From Pelomonas sp. Root405 (lineage in GTDB: Bacteria > Pseudomonadota > Gammaproteobacteria > Burkholderiales > Burkholderiaceae_C), in the NCBI RefSeq assembly GCF_001425165.1, contig NZ_LMDU01000001.1, forward strand, positions 1,395,311 through 1,459,310: 64,000 bases of DNA, written 5' to 3'. The translations under genes and the position numbers were made by a program. Under the pieces are notes generated by a model, which was given only the letters and a program-made list of their open reading frames with translations, was not told the origin of the DNA and searched no databases. Position 1 is the first letter of the stretch. Every line of letters starts with the position of its first letter. This document shows positions 24,956 through 34,268 of this stretch, piece after piece.

Positions 24956-26041
24956 TCAGTCGAATACCGGGGACTCGACGCCGAGCACCTTGTGCAGCTT
25001 CGGGCTGGTTGTCGTGTACTGCAGGTGCACGCGCTTGTCCGGGAAGACATAGGGCGCCGCGCCGAATGCGGCCAGCGCGGTCTCGTGGAAGCCGCTCAGG
25101 ATGAGCTTCTTCTTGCCCGGATAGGTGTTGACGTCGCCGACGGCAAAGATGCCCGGCACGCTGGTCTCGAACTTCTCGGTGTCGACGACGATCTGCTTGC
25201 GCTCCAGCGCCAGGCCCCATTCGGCGATGGGGCCGAGCTTGGGGGACAGGCCGAAGAAGGCCAGCACCTGGTCGCAGGGCACGACGCGCGTGATGCCGTC
25301 GTTGCCGGTGATCTTCAGGCCCGTGAGCACGCCGTCGCGCTCGTCGATGCCGGTGGCCTGGCCGACGATGAACTGCATCTCCTGGGCTTCGCAGAGTTCA
25401 TGCATCCTGGCCACGCTTGCGGGTGCGGCCTTGAAGCCGTCCCTGCGGTGCACGAGGATGATGCTCTCGGCCTTGTGCGGGTTGCCATCCGCATGGCCAG
25501 CGCAGAAGTTCAGCGCCCAGTCGAGCGCGGAGTCGCCCCCGCCGATGATCAGCAGGTTCTTGCCGGCAAACTGGGCGGGGCTCTTGACGCGGTAGTGGAC
25601 CTGCTCGCCTTCGTACTTCTCGATGCCCTCGACCTTCAAGGTGCGCGGCTGGAAGCTGCCGACGCCGCCGGCGATGAAGACGGTCTTGGTCAGGAGCTGC
25701 GTGCCCTTGTTGGTCTCGACAACAAAGCGCCCGTCCTCCAGTTTCTGCACGACGGTGACTTCCTGGCCGAGGTGGAAGGTCGCACCGAACGGCTCGATCT
25801 GCCTGAGCAGGTTGTCGGTCAGTTCCTTGCCGGTGCACACGGGCACGGCCGGGATGTCGTAGATGGGCTTGTCGGGATACAGCTCGATGCACTGGCCGCC
25901 GGGGTAGGCCAGGCTGTCGATGATGTGGGCATTGATCTCCAGCAGGCCCAGCTCGAAGACCTGGAACAGGCCGACCGGGCCGGCGCCGACGATGACGGCG
26001 TCCGTCTCGATGGCATCGGGCCTGGTCTGTACTGCCTGCAT
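24956..26041 (-). CDS. ferredoxin--NADP reductase (thioredoxin-reductase-like type)
   Basis: This is a 361-residue flavoprotein with an N-terminal FAD motif ([19 protein letters not shown]), an NADP-binding motif ([18 protein letters not shown]) and a late FAD motif ([32 protein letters not shown]). It lacks the CxxC of thioredoxin reductase at the usual place, which identifies the TrxR-like FNR family. It transfers electrons between NADPH and ferredoxin. The gene lies 16 bases after the ferredoxin gene, and both sit at the end of the sulfate-assimilation operon, so it may feed sulfite reductase through FdxA. Confidence 0.9.
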   Translation of the reverse strand: MQAVQTRPDAIETDAVIVGAGPVGLFQVFELGLLEINAHIIDSLAYPGGQCIELYPDKPIYDIPAVPVCTGKELTDNLLRQIEPFGATFHLGQEVTVVQKLEDGRFVVETNKGTQLLTKTVFIAGGVGSFQPRTLKVEGIEKYEGEQVHYRVKSPAQFAGKNLLIIGGGDSALDWALNFCAGHADGNPHKAESIILVHRRDGFKAAPASVARMHELCEAQEMQFIVGQATGIDERDGVLTGLKITGNDGITRVVPCDQVLAFFGLSPKLGPIAEWGLALERKQIVVDTEKFETSVPGIFAVGDVNTYPGKKKLILSGFHETALAAFGAAPYVFPDKRVHLQYTTTSPKLHKVLGVESPVFD

Positions 26042-26057
26042 AGGGAGGAGGGAAAAT

Positions 26058-26381
26058 TCAGCGGATCAGCTCGGGCAGCTTGCCCGTCTTGTCTTTCCAC
26101 TCGTCGGCGTCCGGCAGGGCGGGCTTGCGCTTGGTGATGCTGGGCCAGCCCTTGGCCAGGTCCGCGTTGATCTTGATCATGTGGATCTGATCGCCCGGCA
26201 CATCCTCTTCCGGCAGGATCGCGTTGACCGGGCACTCGGGGATGCAGACGGCGCAGTCAATGCACTCGTCCGGATCGATCGTCAGGAAGTTCGGGCCTTC
26301 GCGGAAGCAGTCGACAGGGCAGACGTCGACGCAGTCGGTGTATTTGCAGCGGATGCAGGCTTCGGTGACGACGTGGGTCAT
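26058..26381 (-). CDS. fdxA: 7Fe-8S ferredoxin FdxA
   Basis: This is a 107-residue ferredoxin with two iron-sulfur motifs, [17 protein letters not shown] (3Fe-4S/4Fe-4S side) and [15 protein letters not shown] (4Fe-4S), and the C-terminal extension typical of FdxA. It is a small cytoplasmic electron carrier. Its ATG overlaps the SUMT stop by four bases (ATGA), coupling it to the cys genes. Together with the following reductase it makes a plausible electron supply for the CysI protein of the same operon. Confidence 0.93.
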   Translation of the reverse strand: MTHVVTEACIRCKYTDCVDVCPVDCFREGPNFLTIDPDECIDCAVCIPECPVNAILPEEDVPGDQIHMIKINADLAKGWPSITKRKPALPDADEWKDKTGKLPELIR

Positions 26382-27169
26382 GAGCGGCTCTGGGAAGTAA
26401 GGGGCGCCTTCAGGGGCAATGTTTCGGGCGAAACGACGATTTTACCGGCGGGGCGGATTTGATCCTGGCCCGGCACGGGCAGGGCGCCTGTCCCGACGGT
26501 GACGACGGTGGGACGGCCGCGGTGCAGCAGTGCGGCGCGGGCCAGGTCGGCCAGCGCATGTTCGCTGACCAGCGCATCGGCGCAGCCGGCTCGGCTGACG
26601 ACGAGGGTGGGTGTGCTTTCGGCCCAGCCGGCGGCGAGCAACTGGCGGCCCAGCGCGGCGAGCTGGCGGCCGGCCATGTAGAAGACTTCGGTGTCGGCGG
26701 ACTGGGCGGCGCGCAGTTCGCCGGCTTCGGTCATCGCTGTGGTCAGCGACACGCTGCGGCCTCGGCCGCGGCGCGTCAGGGGGCGTCCGGCTTGTGCGGC
26801 GGCGGCAAGGGCTGCTGTCACGCCGGGAACCACGTCGCTGGCAATGCCGGCCTCGGCCAGCGCGATGAGTTCCTCTTCCAGGCGGCCGAAAATGCTGGCG
26901 TCGCCGCCCTTGAGCCGCACGACGAGGGCATGTTCCTGTGCTGCCTTGACGAGCAGCGCATTGATCTCGGTCTGCTTGGCCGAATGCTCGAAACCGCGCT
27001 TGCCGACCGAGATCCACTTGGCTTGCGGGGCCAGGTCGCGCAGGGCCGGGTCGGCCAGCGCGTCGGCCAGCACGACGTCGGCCTGCGCCAGCGCACGGGC
27101 GCCGCGCAGCGTGATCAGGTCGGCGGCGCCTGGGCCGGCGCTGACGAAGACCACACGGCCGCTGGACAT
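26378..27169 (-). CDS. cobA: uroporphyrinogen-III C-methyltransferase (SUMT)
   Basis: This is a 263-residue SAM-dependent methyltransferase that methylates uroporphyrinogen III twice to precorrin-2, the first step to sirohaem. Motifs are [34 protein letters not shown] and [22 protein letters not shown]. Sirohaem is the prosthetic group of the sulfite reductase in this operon. The dehydrogenase/chelatase half of CysG is absent here and must be elsewhere. ATG 27169 overlaps the CysN stop by one base. Confidence 0.93.
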   Translation of the reverse strand: MSSGRVVFVSAGPGAADLITLRGARALAQADVVLADALADPALRDLAPQAKWISVGKRGFEHSAKQTEINALLVKAAQEHALVVRLKGGDASIFGRLEEELIALAEAGIASDVVPGVTAALAAAAQAGRPLTRRGRGRSVSLTTAMTEAGELRAAQSADTEVFYMAGRQLAALGRQLLAAGWAESTPTLVVSRAGCADALVSEHALADLARAALLHRGRPTVVTVGTGALPVPGQDQIRPAGKIVVSPETLPLKAPLTSQSRS

Positions 27170-28455
27170 CACCAGGCCTCTTCCGCCGGAGCGGCTTGCA
27201 CATCCACGAGCAGCGCGCCGCTGGTGCGGTGGCTGGCGGGGTCGACGACGATCAGAGCGCCGCCGACGCGGTTGTCCGCGAAGGGCTCGACGGGCAGCTC
27301 GTGCTGCACTTCCATCTGCACGCGGCCAATCGTGTTGACGGGCAGCTCGTGCGCGTCCTGCGGCGTCAGCGTGTTGATGTCCAGCACCGAGTCGATGGCC
27401 GAGATGCGTGCCTGCACCCAGCGGTTGCCGTGGCGCACCCAGTACTTGCGGCCGGGCTTGGCGGCTTCGGTGTCCAGCCAAGCCAGCGTCGCGGAAAAGT
27501 TCTTGGTGACCGCGGCGCTGCCGGGCGTGACGATCCAGTCGCCGCGGCTGACGTCGAGCTGGCGGTCCAGCACCAGGCCGGCCGAGTCGCCGGCTTCGGC
27601 GCTGGGCACGGCTTCGCCGGCCAGCCGGACTTCGGAGACCACGGCGGTCTGCTTGGACGGCAACACCTCGATGGTGTCCCCGGCCTTCACAGCGCCGTGG
27701 GCGATGCGGCCCCACAAGACACGCGGCTGGAAGCCAGTGCCGGCCGATTGGTAGGCGTCCTTCTGCACGTACTGCACGGGCAGCGACAGCGGCGCGTCGG
27801 CGCGCTCGCTCAGCGTGGGCAGGCGCTCCAGCACCTGCAGCAGGCTTTCGCCGTTCCACCACGGCGCGTCCAGCGGCTGGGTGACGTTGTCGCCACGCAG
27901 CGCGCTGACCGGCACGGTGGCGGCGACGTTCAGGCCGGCGGCGGCGGCGAACTTGTCCAGCGCCGTCTTGACCTTCTCGAAGCCCGCGCCCGCGTCGTCC
28001 AGCGCGTCGATCTTGTTGATGGCGAACACGATGCTCGGCACGCGCAGCAACTGGGCCAGCAGCGAGTGGCGGCGCGTCTGCGGCAGCAGCGTGACTTCGG
28101 CTTCGGTCAGGTCCAGCTTGGTTATGTCCACCAGCACCACGGCGGCATCGCTGCCGGCGGCGGCCGTGACCATGTTGCGCGTGTACTGCTCATGGCCGGG
28201 CGCGTCGGCAATGATGAACTTGCGCGTCTTGGTGGCGAAGTAGCGGTAGGCCACGTCGATGGTGATGCCTTGCTCGCGCTCGGCTTCTAACCCGTCTGTC
28301 AGCAGGCTCAGGTCGATGGGCCGGCCCGCGGCGCGGCGCTCCAGCGTGTCGAGCTGGTCGGCCAGGATGGCCTGACCGTCGAACAGCAGTCGACCGATCA
28401 GCGTGGACTTGCCGTCGTCAACGGAACCGGCCGTTAGGAATCGCAGCGCCTTCAT
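27169..28455 (-). CDS. cysN: sulfate adenylyltransferase, large (GTPase) subunit CysN
   Basis: This 428-residue GTPase subunit of ATP sulfurylase drives formation of adenylylsulfate (APS). It has P-loop GSVDDGKSTLIGRLL, switch-type DAPGHEQYTRNM and NKID, followed by EF-Tu-like beta-barrel domains. No C-terminal APS kinase (CysC) domain is fused. It forms a complex with CysD, which ends at 28455 with a one-base overlap. Confidence 0.95.
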   Translation of the reverse strand: MKALRFLTAGSVDDGKSTLIGRLLFDGQAILADQLDTLERRAAGRPIDLSLLTDGLEAEREQGITIDVAYRYFATKTRKFIIADAPGHEQYTRNMVTAAAGSDAAVVLVDITKLDLTEAEVTLLPQTRRHSLLAQLLRVPSIVFAINKIDALDDAGAGFEKVKTALDKFAAAAGLNVAATVPVSALRGDNVTQPLDAPWWNGESLLQVLERLPTLSERADAPLSLPVQYVQKDAYQSAGTGFQPRVLWGRIAHGAVKAGDTIEVLPSKQTAVVSEVRLAGEAVPSAEAGDSAGLVLDRQLDVSRGDWIVTPGSAAVTKNFSATLAWLDTEAAKPGRKYWVRHGNRWVQARISAIDSVLDINTLTPQDAHELPVNTIGRVQMEVQHELPVEPFADNRVGGALIVVDPASHRTSGALLVDVQAAPAEEAW

Positions 28456-29420
28456 CAGAAATACCCTTCCTTCTTGCGCTTCTCCATCGAAGCTTCACTG
28501 GTGCGGTCGTCCATGCGCGTGGCGCCGCGTTCGCTCACCGTCACAGTCAGCGTCTCGGCCACGACCTCGCTCGCATTGGCGGCGGGGCTCTCGACCGGGC
28601 AGGTGCAGGTCATGTCGCCGACGGTGCGGAAGCGCACCAATGCTGTTTCGACGGTCTCGCCTTCTTCCGGCGGCGTCACGTCGGTTAGCGGCACCAAGAG
28701 GCCCTTGCGGCGGATGACCTGGCGCTGGTGCGCGAAGTACATCTGCGGCAGCGGGATGTTCTCGCGGGCGAGGTAGAGCCACACGTCCAGCTCGGTCCAG
28801 TTGCTGATCGGGAAGCAGCGGAAATGCTCGCCCGGGCGGATGCGCGTGTTGAACAGCGTCCACAGCTCGGGGCGCTGCTCCTTGGGCTGCCATTGGCCGA
28901 AGCTGTCGCGGTGGCTGAAGATGCGCTCCTTGGCGCGCGCCTTCTCCTCGTCGCGGCGGGCGCCGCCAATCAGGCAGTCAAACTTGTGCTCCTCGATGGT
29001 CTCCAGCAGCGTCACCGTCTGGTGGCCGTTGCGGCTTTCCAGCGGGTGGGCCAGGCGGATGGTGCCGCGGGCCATGGAGTCTTCCAGGTGTCCGACGATC
29101 AGGCGCTCGCCCATGTCCGCCACGCGCTGGTCACGGAAGGTGATGACCTCGGGGAAGTTGTGGCCCGTGTCGATGTGCACCAGCGGGAAGGGCAGCGTGC
29201 CCGAGTAGCCACTCGGATGCGCCGCGTTCTTCATCTTGAAGGCCTTCTCGGCCAGGCGCAGCACGACGCAGGAATCCTTGCCGCCGGAGAACAGCAGGGC
29301 GGGGCGCTCGAAGCTGGCCGCCACCTCGCGCAGGATGAAGATGGCTTCCTCTTCCAGCGCATCGAGGTGCGCGTGGTCTACGTCAGCAATGAGTTGTTCG
29401 GGTTTCACAGCAGCATTCAT
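28455..29420 (-). CDS. cysD: sulfate adenylyltransferase, small subunit CysD
   Basis: This is the 321-residue catalytic subunit of ATP sulfurylase, an N-type PP-loop ATP pyrophosphatase (ALLFSGGKDSCVVLRLA). Conserved family segments are PFPLVHIDTGHNFPEV, DCLIGGARRDEEKARAKERIFS and the C-terminal RKKEGYF. The ATG at 29420 (MNAAVKPEQL) overlaps the CysH stop by four bases; longer versions read into CysH. It makes APS from sulfate and ATP with CysN. Confidence 0.95.
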   Translation of the reverse strand: MNAAVKPEQLIADVDHAHLDALEEEAIFILREVAASFERPALLFSGGKDSCVVLRLAEKAFKMKNAAHPSGYSGTLPFPLVHIDTGHNFPEVITFRDQRVADMGERLIVGHLEDSMARGTIRLAHPLESRNGHQTVTLLETIEEHKFDCLIGGARRDEEKARAKERIFSHRDSFGQWQPKEQRPELWTLFNTRIRPGEHFRCFPISNWTELDVWLYLARENIPLPQMYFAHQRQVIRRKGLLVPLTDVTPPEEGETVETALVRFRTVGDMTCTCPVESPAANASEVVAETLTVTVSERGATRMDDRTSEASMEKRKKEGYF

Positions 29421-30172
29421 GATTTGGCGTGCAGTCCGCATTCCTTGGTCGAGTCTTCCCACCACCAGCGGCCGGCGCGGAAGTCCTCGCCGACCGCGAT
29501 GGCGCGGGTGCAGGGCGCGCAGCCGATCGAGGGCATGAACTGGTCATGCAGCGGGTTGTAGGGCACGTCGTATTTCTCGACATAGGCCCAGACCTCGGCC
29601 CAGGTCCAGTCGGCGATGGGGCTGATCTTGCGGCGGCCGTTGCCGTCGTCTTCATCAAACGCCACATCGCCACGCGCGCCGCTCTGTTCGCGGCGCAGGC
29701 CGGTGATCCAGGCGCTGCGACCTTTGAGCATGCGGCCTAGCGGCTCCATCTTGCGGATGCCGCAGCAGGCCTTGCGCAGCTCGATGCTCTTGTACATCGG
29801 CTCGTCGCCCTCGCGGGTGACGAACTGGATGACGGCATCGGCCACGGGCTTGAAGACTTCGACCTCGCGGCCGTAGCGCTCATGGATGCGCGGCAGCAGC
29901 GCCAGCGTCTCGGGATGCAGCTTGCCGGTGTCCAGCGTCGAGATGGCGATGGGCAACTGGGTGCGGGCGATCAGGTCGGTGATGACCATGTCTTCCACGC
30001 CCAGGCTGCTGCTCTGCACCAGGCCGTCACCGTGCTCGATGCTGGCGTCGCGCAGGCGCTGCAGGGCCGCATCGATCTTGGCGTCCAGCGCTGGCGTCCA
30101 CTTGGCGTAGAGGTCGATGGCATTGCCAGCCGCAGGCGCGGCGGCCCAAGGCAGGCTGCTCACTTCACTCAC
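29417..30172 (-). CDS. cysH: adenylylsulfate (APS-type) reductase CysH
   Basis: This 251-residue reductase produces sulfite from adenylylsulfate. It contains KACCGIRKMEPL and CAPCTRAI, the CC...CxxC pattern of the 4Fe-4S enzymes that reduce APS directly, unlike E. coli PAPS reductase. The C-terminal ECGLH active-site cysteine is present. No APS kinase gene lies in the operon, in agreement. The start is GTG at 30172, overlapping the DUF934 stop (GTGA); no nearer ATG fits. Confidence 0.92.
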   Translation of the reverse strand: MSEVSSLPWAAAPAAGNAIDLYAKWTPALDAKIDAALQRLRDASIEHGDGLVQSSSLGVEDMVITDLIARTQLPIAISTLDTGKLHPETLALLPRIHERYGREVEVFKPVADAVIQFVTREGDEPMYKSIELRKACCGIRKMEPLGRMLKGRSAWITGLRREQSGARGDVAFDEDDGNGRRKISPIADWTWAEVWAYVEKYDVPYNPLHDQFMPSIGCAPCTRAIAVGEDFRAGRWWWEDSTKECGLHAKS

Positions 30173-30663
30173 GCCGCGCTCCGCATGAACCACGGCCGCG
30201 TCTCGCCGACGTCGCCCTGGTAGAAGCCGACCGGCGCGAACAGGTCCAGCGCCTTCTGCGCCGCGGCCTGCGACTGGTCGCCGCGCAGCACCACCTCGTC
30301 GAAGCCGGTGCGGGCCAGCAACTGCATCATGTCGACCAGTACTTCGCCGCGCGCGCGGATGGCGCCGGTGAATTTGAAGCGGCTGCGCAGAATGTGAGCC
30401 TGGCTGTAGGCGCGGCCATCGGTCCACTTCGGGAAGTTCAGCACGACCAGCGCGATGCGGCCCAGGTCGGGCAACAGCTGGTTGATATCGGCGTCGTTCG
30501 GAAACTCGATGGCGACCGGCACGGTCTGCGGCCAATGGGCGCGCACGGCATGCCATTGCTCCAGGCTCAGCAGGCGGTTCGGCGCCGGATCGGGATCGGG
30601 CTTGGGGCCGTCTTCGCCGACGGCGTGCTTCCATTGGCAGGTGGTGGCGTTGATGAACTTCAT
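30169..30663 (-). CDS. DUF934 protein of sulfite reduction operons
   Basis: This is a 164-residue cytoplasmic protein of the DUF934 family, found in cys operons of many proteobacteria and annotated as probably acting in sulfite reduction. Typical segments are VAIEFPNDADINQLLPDLGRIALVVLNFPKWTDGRAYSQAHILRSRF and GEVLVDMMQLLARTGFDEVVLR. It overlaps CysI upstream and CysH downstream by four bases each. Its exact biochemical role is not known. Confidence 0.9.
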   Translation of the reverse strand: MKFINATTCQWKHAVGEDGPKPDPDPAPNRLLSLEQWHAVRAHWPQTVPVAIEFPNDADINQLLPDLGRIALVVLNFPKWTDGRAYSQAHILRSRFKFTGAIRARGEVLVDMMQLLARTGFDEVVLRGDQSQAAAQKALDLFAPVGFYQGDVGETRPWFMRSAA

Positions 30664-32381
30664 GCCGATGCCTTTGCGGTGGACACGCGCACCGCGTTCG
30701 CGGCGGTCTTGAAGGGGTCGAGGCCAAGGCGCTTGACGGCGTCGATGAAATGCTCGCCCGCCAGGCGCTCGCGCTTGAAGGTCTCGATGACGGCGTCGAT
30801 GGCGTCGGCGATCTCGTCGGCCGCAAAGCTCGGGCCGATGACCTTGCCGGCCACGGTCCCGCCCGCCAGCGTCGTGCCGTCGCCGCCGCCCAGCGTCAGC
30901 TGATACCACTCGGTGCCGTCCTTGTCGACGCCGAGGATGCCGATGTGGCCGCTGTGGTGGTGGCCGCAGCTGTTGATGCAACCGCTGATGTGCAGGTCGA
31001 TCTCGCCCAGGTCTTCCAGCTCATCCAGGTCCTGGTAGCGCTCAGCGATCTCGGCGGCCAGCGGCAGCGAGCGGGCGTTGGCCAGCGCGCAGTAGTCACC
31101 GCCGGGGCAGGCGATCTGGTCGGTCAGCAGGCCGGCGTTGGGCGTGGCAAAGCCGGCGGCGCGGGCGGCCTCGAACAGCGCGGGCAGGTCGGCCGCCTTG
31201 ACCCAGGGCAGCACCAGGTTCTGGCGGTGGGTGACGCGCAGCTCGCCGTGGCTGAACTGGTCGGACAGCGCGGCGGCGGTGTCCATCACGTCGGCGCTGG
31301 TGTCGCCCGGCGGGATGCCGATGCGCTTGAGGCTGAGCGTGACAGCGCGGTAGCCGGCGACCCGGTGGCCGTGCACATTGCGTTGCAGCCAGCGCGCGAA
31401 CGCCGGGTCGCTGGTGTCGAGCACGGGCTCGGCGGTGGGCGTGACGCCGGCCGGGCCGACGAAGCAGGCCGCCACGCGGTCCAGCTCGGTCTGGGGAATG
31501 AGGTGCTCGTGGCCGCCGGCGTCATCCGCCAGGATGCGCTGGAACTCCGTGTTGACCGCGTCGAAGAACTTCTGCCCCTCGGCCTTGACGAGGATCTTGA
31601 TGCGGGCCTTGTAGAGGTTGTCGCGACGGCCGGCCAGGTTGTAGCAGCGCACGATGGCCTCGATGTAGACGAGGATCTGCTGCCAGGGCACGAAGGCGTT
31701 GATCTCGGCGCCGGGGATGGGCGTGCGGCCCATGCCGCCGCCCACGAAGACCTGGAAGCCGACCTCGCCGGCCGCGTTCTTCTTCAGCTGCAGGCCGATG
31801 TCATGCCAGCCGATGGCCGCGCGGTCTTCCGCCGCGCCGCTGACGGCGATCTTGAACTTGCGCGGCAGGTGGGCGAACTCGGGGTGCAGCGTGCTCCACT
31901 GGCGCAGGATCTCGCAGTAGGGGCGCGCGTCGACGATCTCGTCGGGCGCGATGCCCACGAAGGCGTCGCTGGTGATGTTGCGGATGCAATTGCCGCTGGT
32001 CTGGATGCCGTGCATGTCGACCTCCGCCAGCAACTCCATCACCTCGGCGCTGCGGTTCAGCGGGATCCAGTTGTATTGCAAGTTCTGGCGCGTCGTGAAG
32101 TGGCCATAACCGCCCTGGCCGGCAAACGGGCCCTCGGTCACGACGTCGTAGTCGCGGGCGATGCGTGCCAGCTGGCGCAGCTGTCGGCTGGCCAGCTCGC
32201 CGTAGGGCACGGCCACGCGCAGCATGGGCGCGTGGCGCTGGATGTACCAGCCGTTCTGCAGGCGCAGGGCGCGGAACTCGTCGTCACCCAGCGTGCCGGC
32301 GAGATTGCGCTCCAGCTGGTCGCGGTATTGCGCGGCGCGGGCGCGGACGAAGCGGCGGTCGAAGTCGGTGTACTGGTACAT
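30660..32381 (-). CDS. cysI: sulfite reductase, sirohaem/4Fe-4S subunit CysI
   Basis: This 573-residue enzyme reduces sulfite to sulfide. The sirohaem-4Fe-4S cysteines are visible as CPGGDYC and SGCINSCGHHHSGHIG near residues 420-480, and the ferredoxin-like N-terminal halves as GHFTTRQNLQYNW and HGIQTSGNCIRNI. No CysJ flavoprotein gene follows; ferredoxin and its reductase are in the same operon and could supply electrons. The gap to the TauE gene is 10 bases and the start lacks a clear ribosome site. Confidence 0.94.
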   Translation of the reverse strand: MYQYTDFDRRFVRARAAQYRDQLERNLAGTLGDDEFRALRLQNGWYIQRHAPMLRVAVPYGELASRQLRQLARIARDYDVVTEGPFAGQGGYGHFTTRQNLQYNWIPLNRSAEVMELLAEVDMHGIQTSGNCIRNITSDAFVGIAPDEIVDARPYCEILRQWSTLHPEFAHLPRKFKIAVSGAAEDRAAIGWHDIGLQLKKNAAGEVGFQVFVGGGMGRTPIPGAEINAFVPWQQILVYIEAIVRCYNLAGRRDNLYKARIKILVKAEGQKFFDAVNTEFQRILADDAGGHEHLIPQTELDRVAACFVGPAGVTPTAEPVLDTSDPAFARWLQRNVHGHRVAGYRAVTLSLKRIGIPPGDTSADVMDTAAALSDQFSHGELRVTHRQNLVLPWVKAADLPALFEAARAAGFATPNAGLLTDQIACPGGDYCALANARSLPLAAEIAERYQDLDELEDLGEIDLHISGCINSCGHHHSGHIGILGVDKDGTEWYQLTLGGGDGTTLAGGTVAGKVIGPSFAADEIADAIDAVIETFKRERLAGEHFIDAVKRLGLDPFKTAANAVRVSTAKASA

Positions 32382-32391
32382 CGAAATATCT

Positions 32392-33162
32392 TTAGTGGAT
32401 TACTTTCCAGCCTGCCATCAGCAGCGACACGCACAGCAAGCTGCGCACGACGCCATCCGGCAGGCGGCGGGTCAATTGGGCGCCCAGCCAGATGCCGGGC
32501 AGGGAGCCGATCAGCAGCGGCACGAGCAGTGGCCAGTTCACATTGCCGAGCGTGGCGTGGCCAATGCCGGCCACCAGGGTCAGCGGCACGGCGTGGGCGA
32601 TGTCGGTGCCGACGATGTCGCGGGCCTGCATGCGTGGGTAGATCAGCAGGATGAGTGTCGCTCCGATCGCACCGGCGCCGATGGACGATAGCGACACCAG
32701 CACGCCCAGAACCGCGCCGCTGATGACGGTCAGCGCCGGCTTGCGGGCTTCGGGAATCCAGCGCTCCAACCGGAGGCCGAGGGCCTGCCAGCTCTTCTTG
32801 AAGGCGACGACGACGGCCGTCAGCAGCAGGGCAATGCCGAGCGAGAACGTCAGTGCGGCGGCCCAGCCCTTGGTGACGCCGGTCAAGTGCATCAGCGCAA
32901 CGGTGGCCATGGAGGCCGGGATGGAGCCCGCCAGCAGGCGGCGGGTGATGGACCAGTTCACATGGCCGTGGCGGGCGTGGGCCACGGAGCCGCTCATCTT
33001 GGTGAGGGCGGCAAACCACAGGTCGGTGCCGATGGCGACCGCCGGGCTGAGCTTGAAGACGGACAGCAGCAGCGGCGTCATCAGCGAGCCGCCGCCCACG
33101 CCGGTGATCCCGACGATGATGCCGACCCCCAATCCGCTCGCAATCGCAATCCAGTCCAGCAC
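32392..33162 (-). CDS. TauE/SafE-family sulfite exporter or sulfate-linked permease
   Basis: This is a 256-residue inner-membrane protein with seven to eight helices and the two TauE/SafE repeats (GVGGGSLMTPLLL, SLSSIGAGAIGATLILLIYP). Family members export sulfite or sulfo compounds. As the first gene of the cys operon it may vent excess sulfite or take up sulfate. The start is GTG at 33162, supported by GGAG five bases upstream. The 121-base gap upstream must hold the operon promoter and probably CysB sites, which I could not pin down. Confidence 0.85.
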   Translation of the reverse strand: MLDWIAIASGLGVGIIVGITGVGGGSLMTPLLLSVFKLSPAVAIGTDLWFAALTKMSGSVAHARHGHVNWSITRRLLAGSIPASMATVALMHLTGVTKGWAAALTFSLGIALLLTAVVVAFKKSWQALGLRLERWIPEARKPALTVISGAVLGVLVSLSSIGAGAIGATLILLIYPRMQARDIVGTDIAHAVPLTLVAGIGHATLGNVNWPLLVPLLIGSLPGIWLGAQLTRRLPDGVVRSLLCVSLLMAGWKVIH

Positions 33163-33283
33163 GCAGGCTCCAAAACTTGGTCTGGGCGGCCCATGCCACC
33201 CGAGGGCGCGACTCTAAGTAATGTTGCAGTGCGGCAGAACTACAGAATTCTTGGGCCTATATGCCCATGCTGAATAAGCAACT

Positions 33284-34207
33284 TCAGTTTGTGGCGAGAA
33301 GCCGCAGTGCGGTGACCTGCTCGGCGATGCGCGGGGGCACCGCTTCCGCCCCGTCCAGCATCGCGCGGATGAGCGCGGCGTTCTCGGCCGGTGCGCATGC
33401 GGGTGACAGCGCCCAGTCCAGATCCGCTGTGTCGGCCGGGTGCAATGGCACCGTGTTGCCGTCCTGAAAGCCGATCAGATGGGCCTTGCGGCGCAGGTGG
33501 GCATAGGCCTCGCCCTCGCTGGCACGCATCAACATGGCGCGGCCGCCGTCACCGGTCAGGCCGGGTAGGGCGGCTGCCATGCTGTCGAGGTACTCGGGAT
33601 GCGTCACCGCGACGACGCGCACGCCACGGCCGGCGGGAAAGGGGTCGAGCAGCTTGGCCAGGCTGTGCGAGCTGTTGCGCACGCCCAGGCGGGGGCGCAG
33701 GGCCATCAGCGCGTTCAAGCCTGGGTTGAGCATTTGCAAAGGCAGGACGGCGAGTTTGTCGCGCGCCAGCCGCTGTTCGGCATCGGCCGGCGTCGCGCTG
33801 GCGGGCAGGCCGAGGGCGTCCAGCAGCTCAAAAGGGCTGTGGCGACTGTCAAAGTCATGCCGGCCGAAGATCAGCACCGGCACGCCCTCGCGGGCTAGCA
33901 AATGGGCCACCAGCGGCATCAGGTTGGCCTGCTTGCGCGCGCCGTTGAAGCTGGGCAGCAGCACGGTGCGCGGGCCTGCCGGCGCCGCCATTGGCACGGT
34001 ACGCGCCTGCATGGCTGCGAGGAAGCCGGCCACTTCATCGGCGCTTTCGCCTTTCACGCGCAGCGCGATCAGCATGGCACCCAGCTCCATGTCGGGCACG
34101 CGGCCGTCGAGCATCTCGCCGAACAGCTCTTCGGCCTGGGCGCGCGTCAGGTCGCGTGCGCCACGGGCACCGCGGCCCATTTCCTTGATCAGCGGGGCGT
34201 AGTTCAT
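33284..34207 (-). CDS. ybiB: YbiB, DNA-binding protein of the anthranilate phosphoribosyltransferase fold
   Basis: This is a 307-residue member of the TrpD2/YbiB family. The fold is that of glycosyltransferase family 3 (LFGEMLDGRVPDMELGAMLIALRVKGES at the N-terminus), but the usual TrpD active-site glycine motif is replaced, and YbiB proteins are known to bind nucleic acids. Its position directly upstream of a cys operon is common in betaproteobacteria. It has a separate 121-base gap downstream, so it may not be cotranscribed. Confidence 0.85.
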   Translation of the reverse strand: MNYAPLIKEMGRGARGARDLTRAQAEELFGEMLDGRVPDMELGAMLIALRVKGESADEVAGFLAAMQARTVPMAAPAGPRTVLLPSFNGARKQANLMPLVAHLLAREGVPVLIFGRHDFDSRHSPFELLDALGLPASATPADAEQRLARDKLAVLPLQMLNPGLNALMALRPRLGVRNSSHSLAKLLDPFPAGRGVRVVAVTHPEYLDSMAAALPGLTGDGGRAMLMRASEGEAYAHLRRKAHLIGFQDGNTVPLHPADTADLDWALSPACAPAENAALIRAMLDGAEAVPPRIAEQVTALRLLATN

Positions 34208-34228
34208 GGCGCCCAGTGTAGGAATGAC

Positions 34229-34252
34229 AAGGGCCGCACGCGGCGGCCCCTT
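34229..34252 (-). terminator. GC-rich hairpin after the outer-membrane protein gene
   Basis: On the minus strand AAGGGGCCGC and GCGGCCCTT form a stem with one bulge around GCGT. No T-run follows, so termination would be weak. It sits between the 34269 gene end and the ybiB start. Confidence 0.4.
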
Positions 34253-34268
34253 GGTCAGAGCCGCCGGC

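Noticed and set aside
33163-33283. CysB binding sites upstream of the cys operon
   Set aside because: The gap is AT-richer and surely holds the promoter, but I could not find a specific CysB-like pattern that I would defend.
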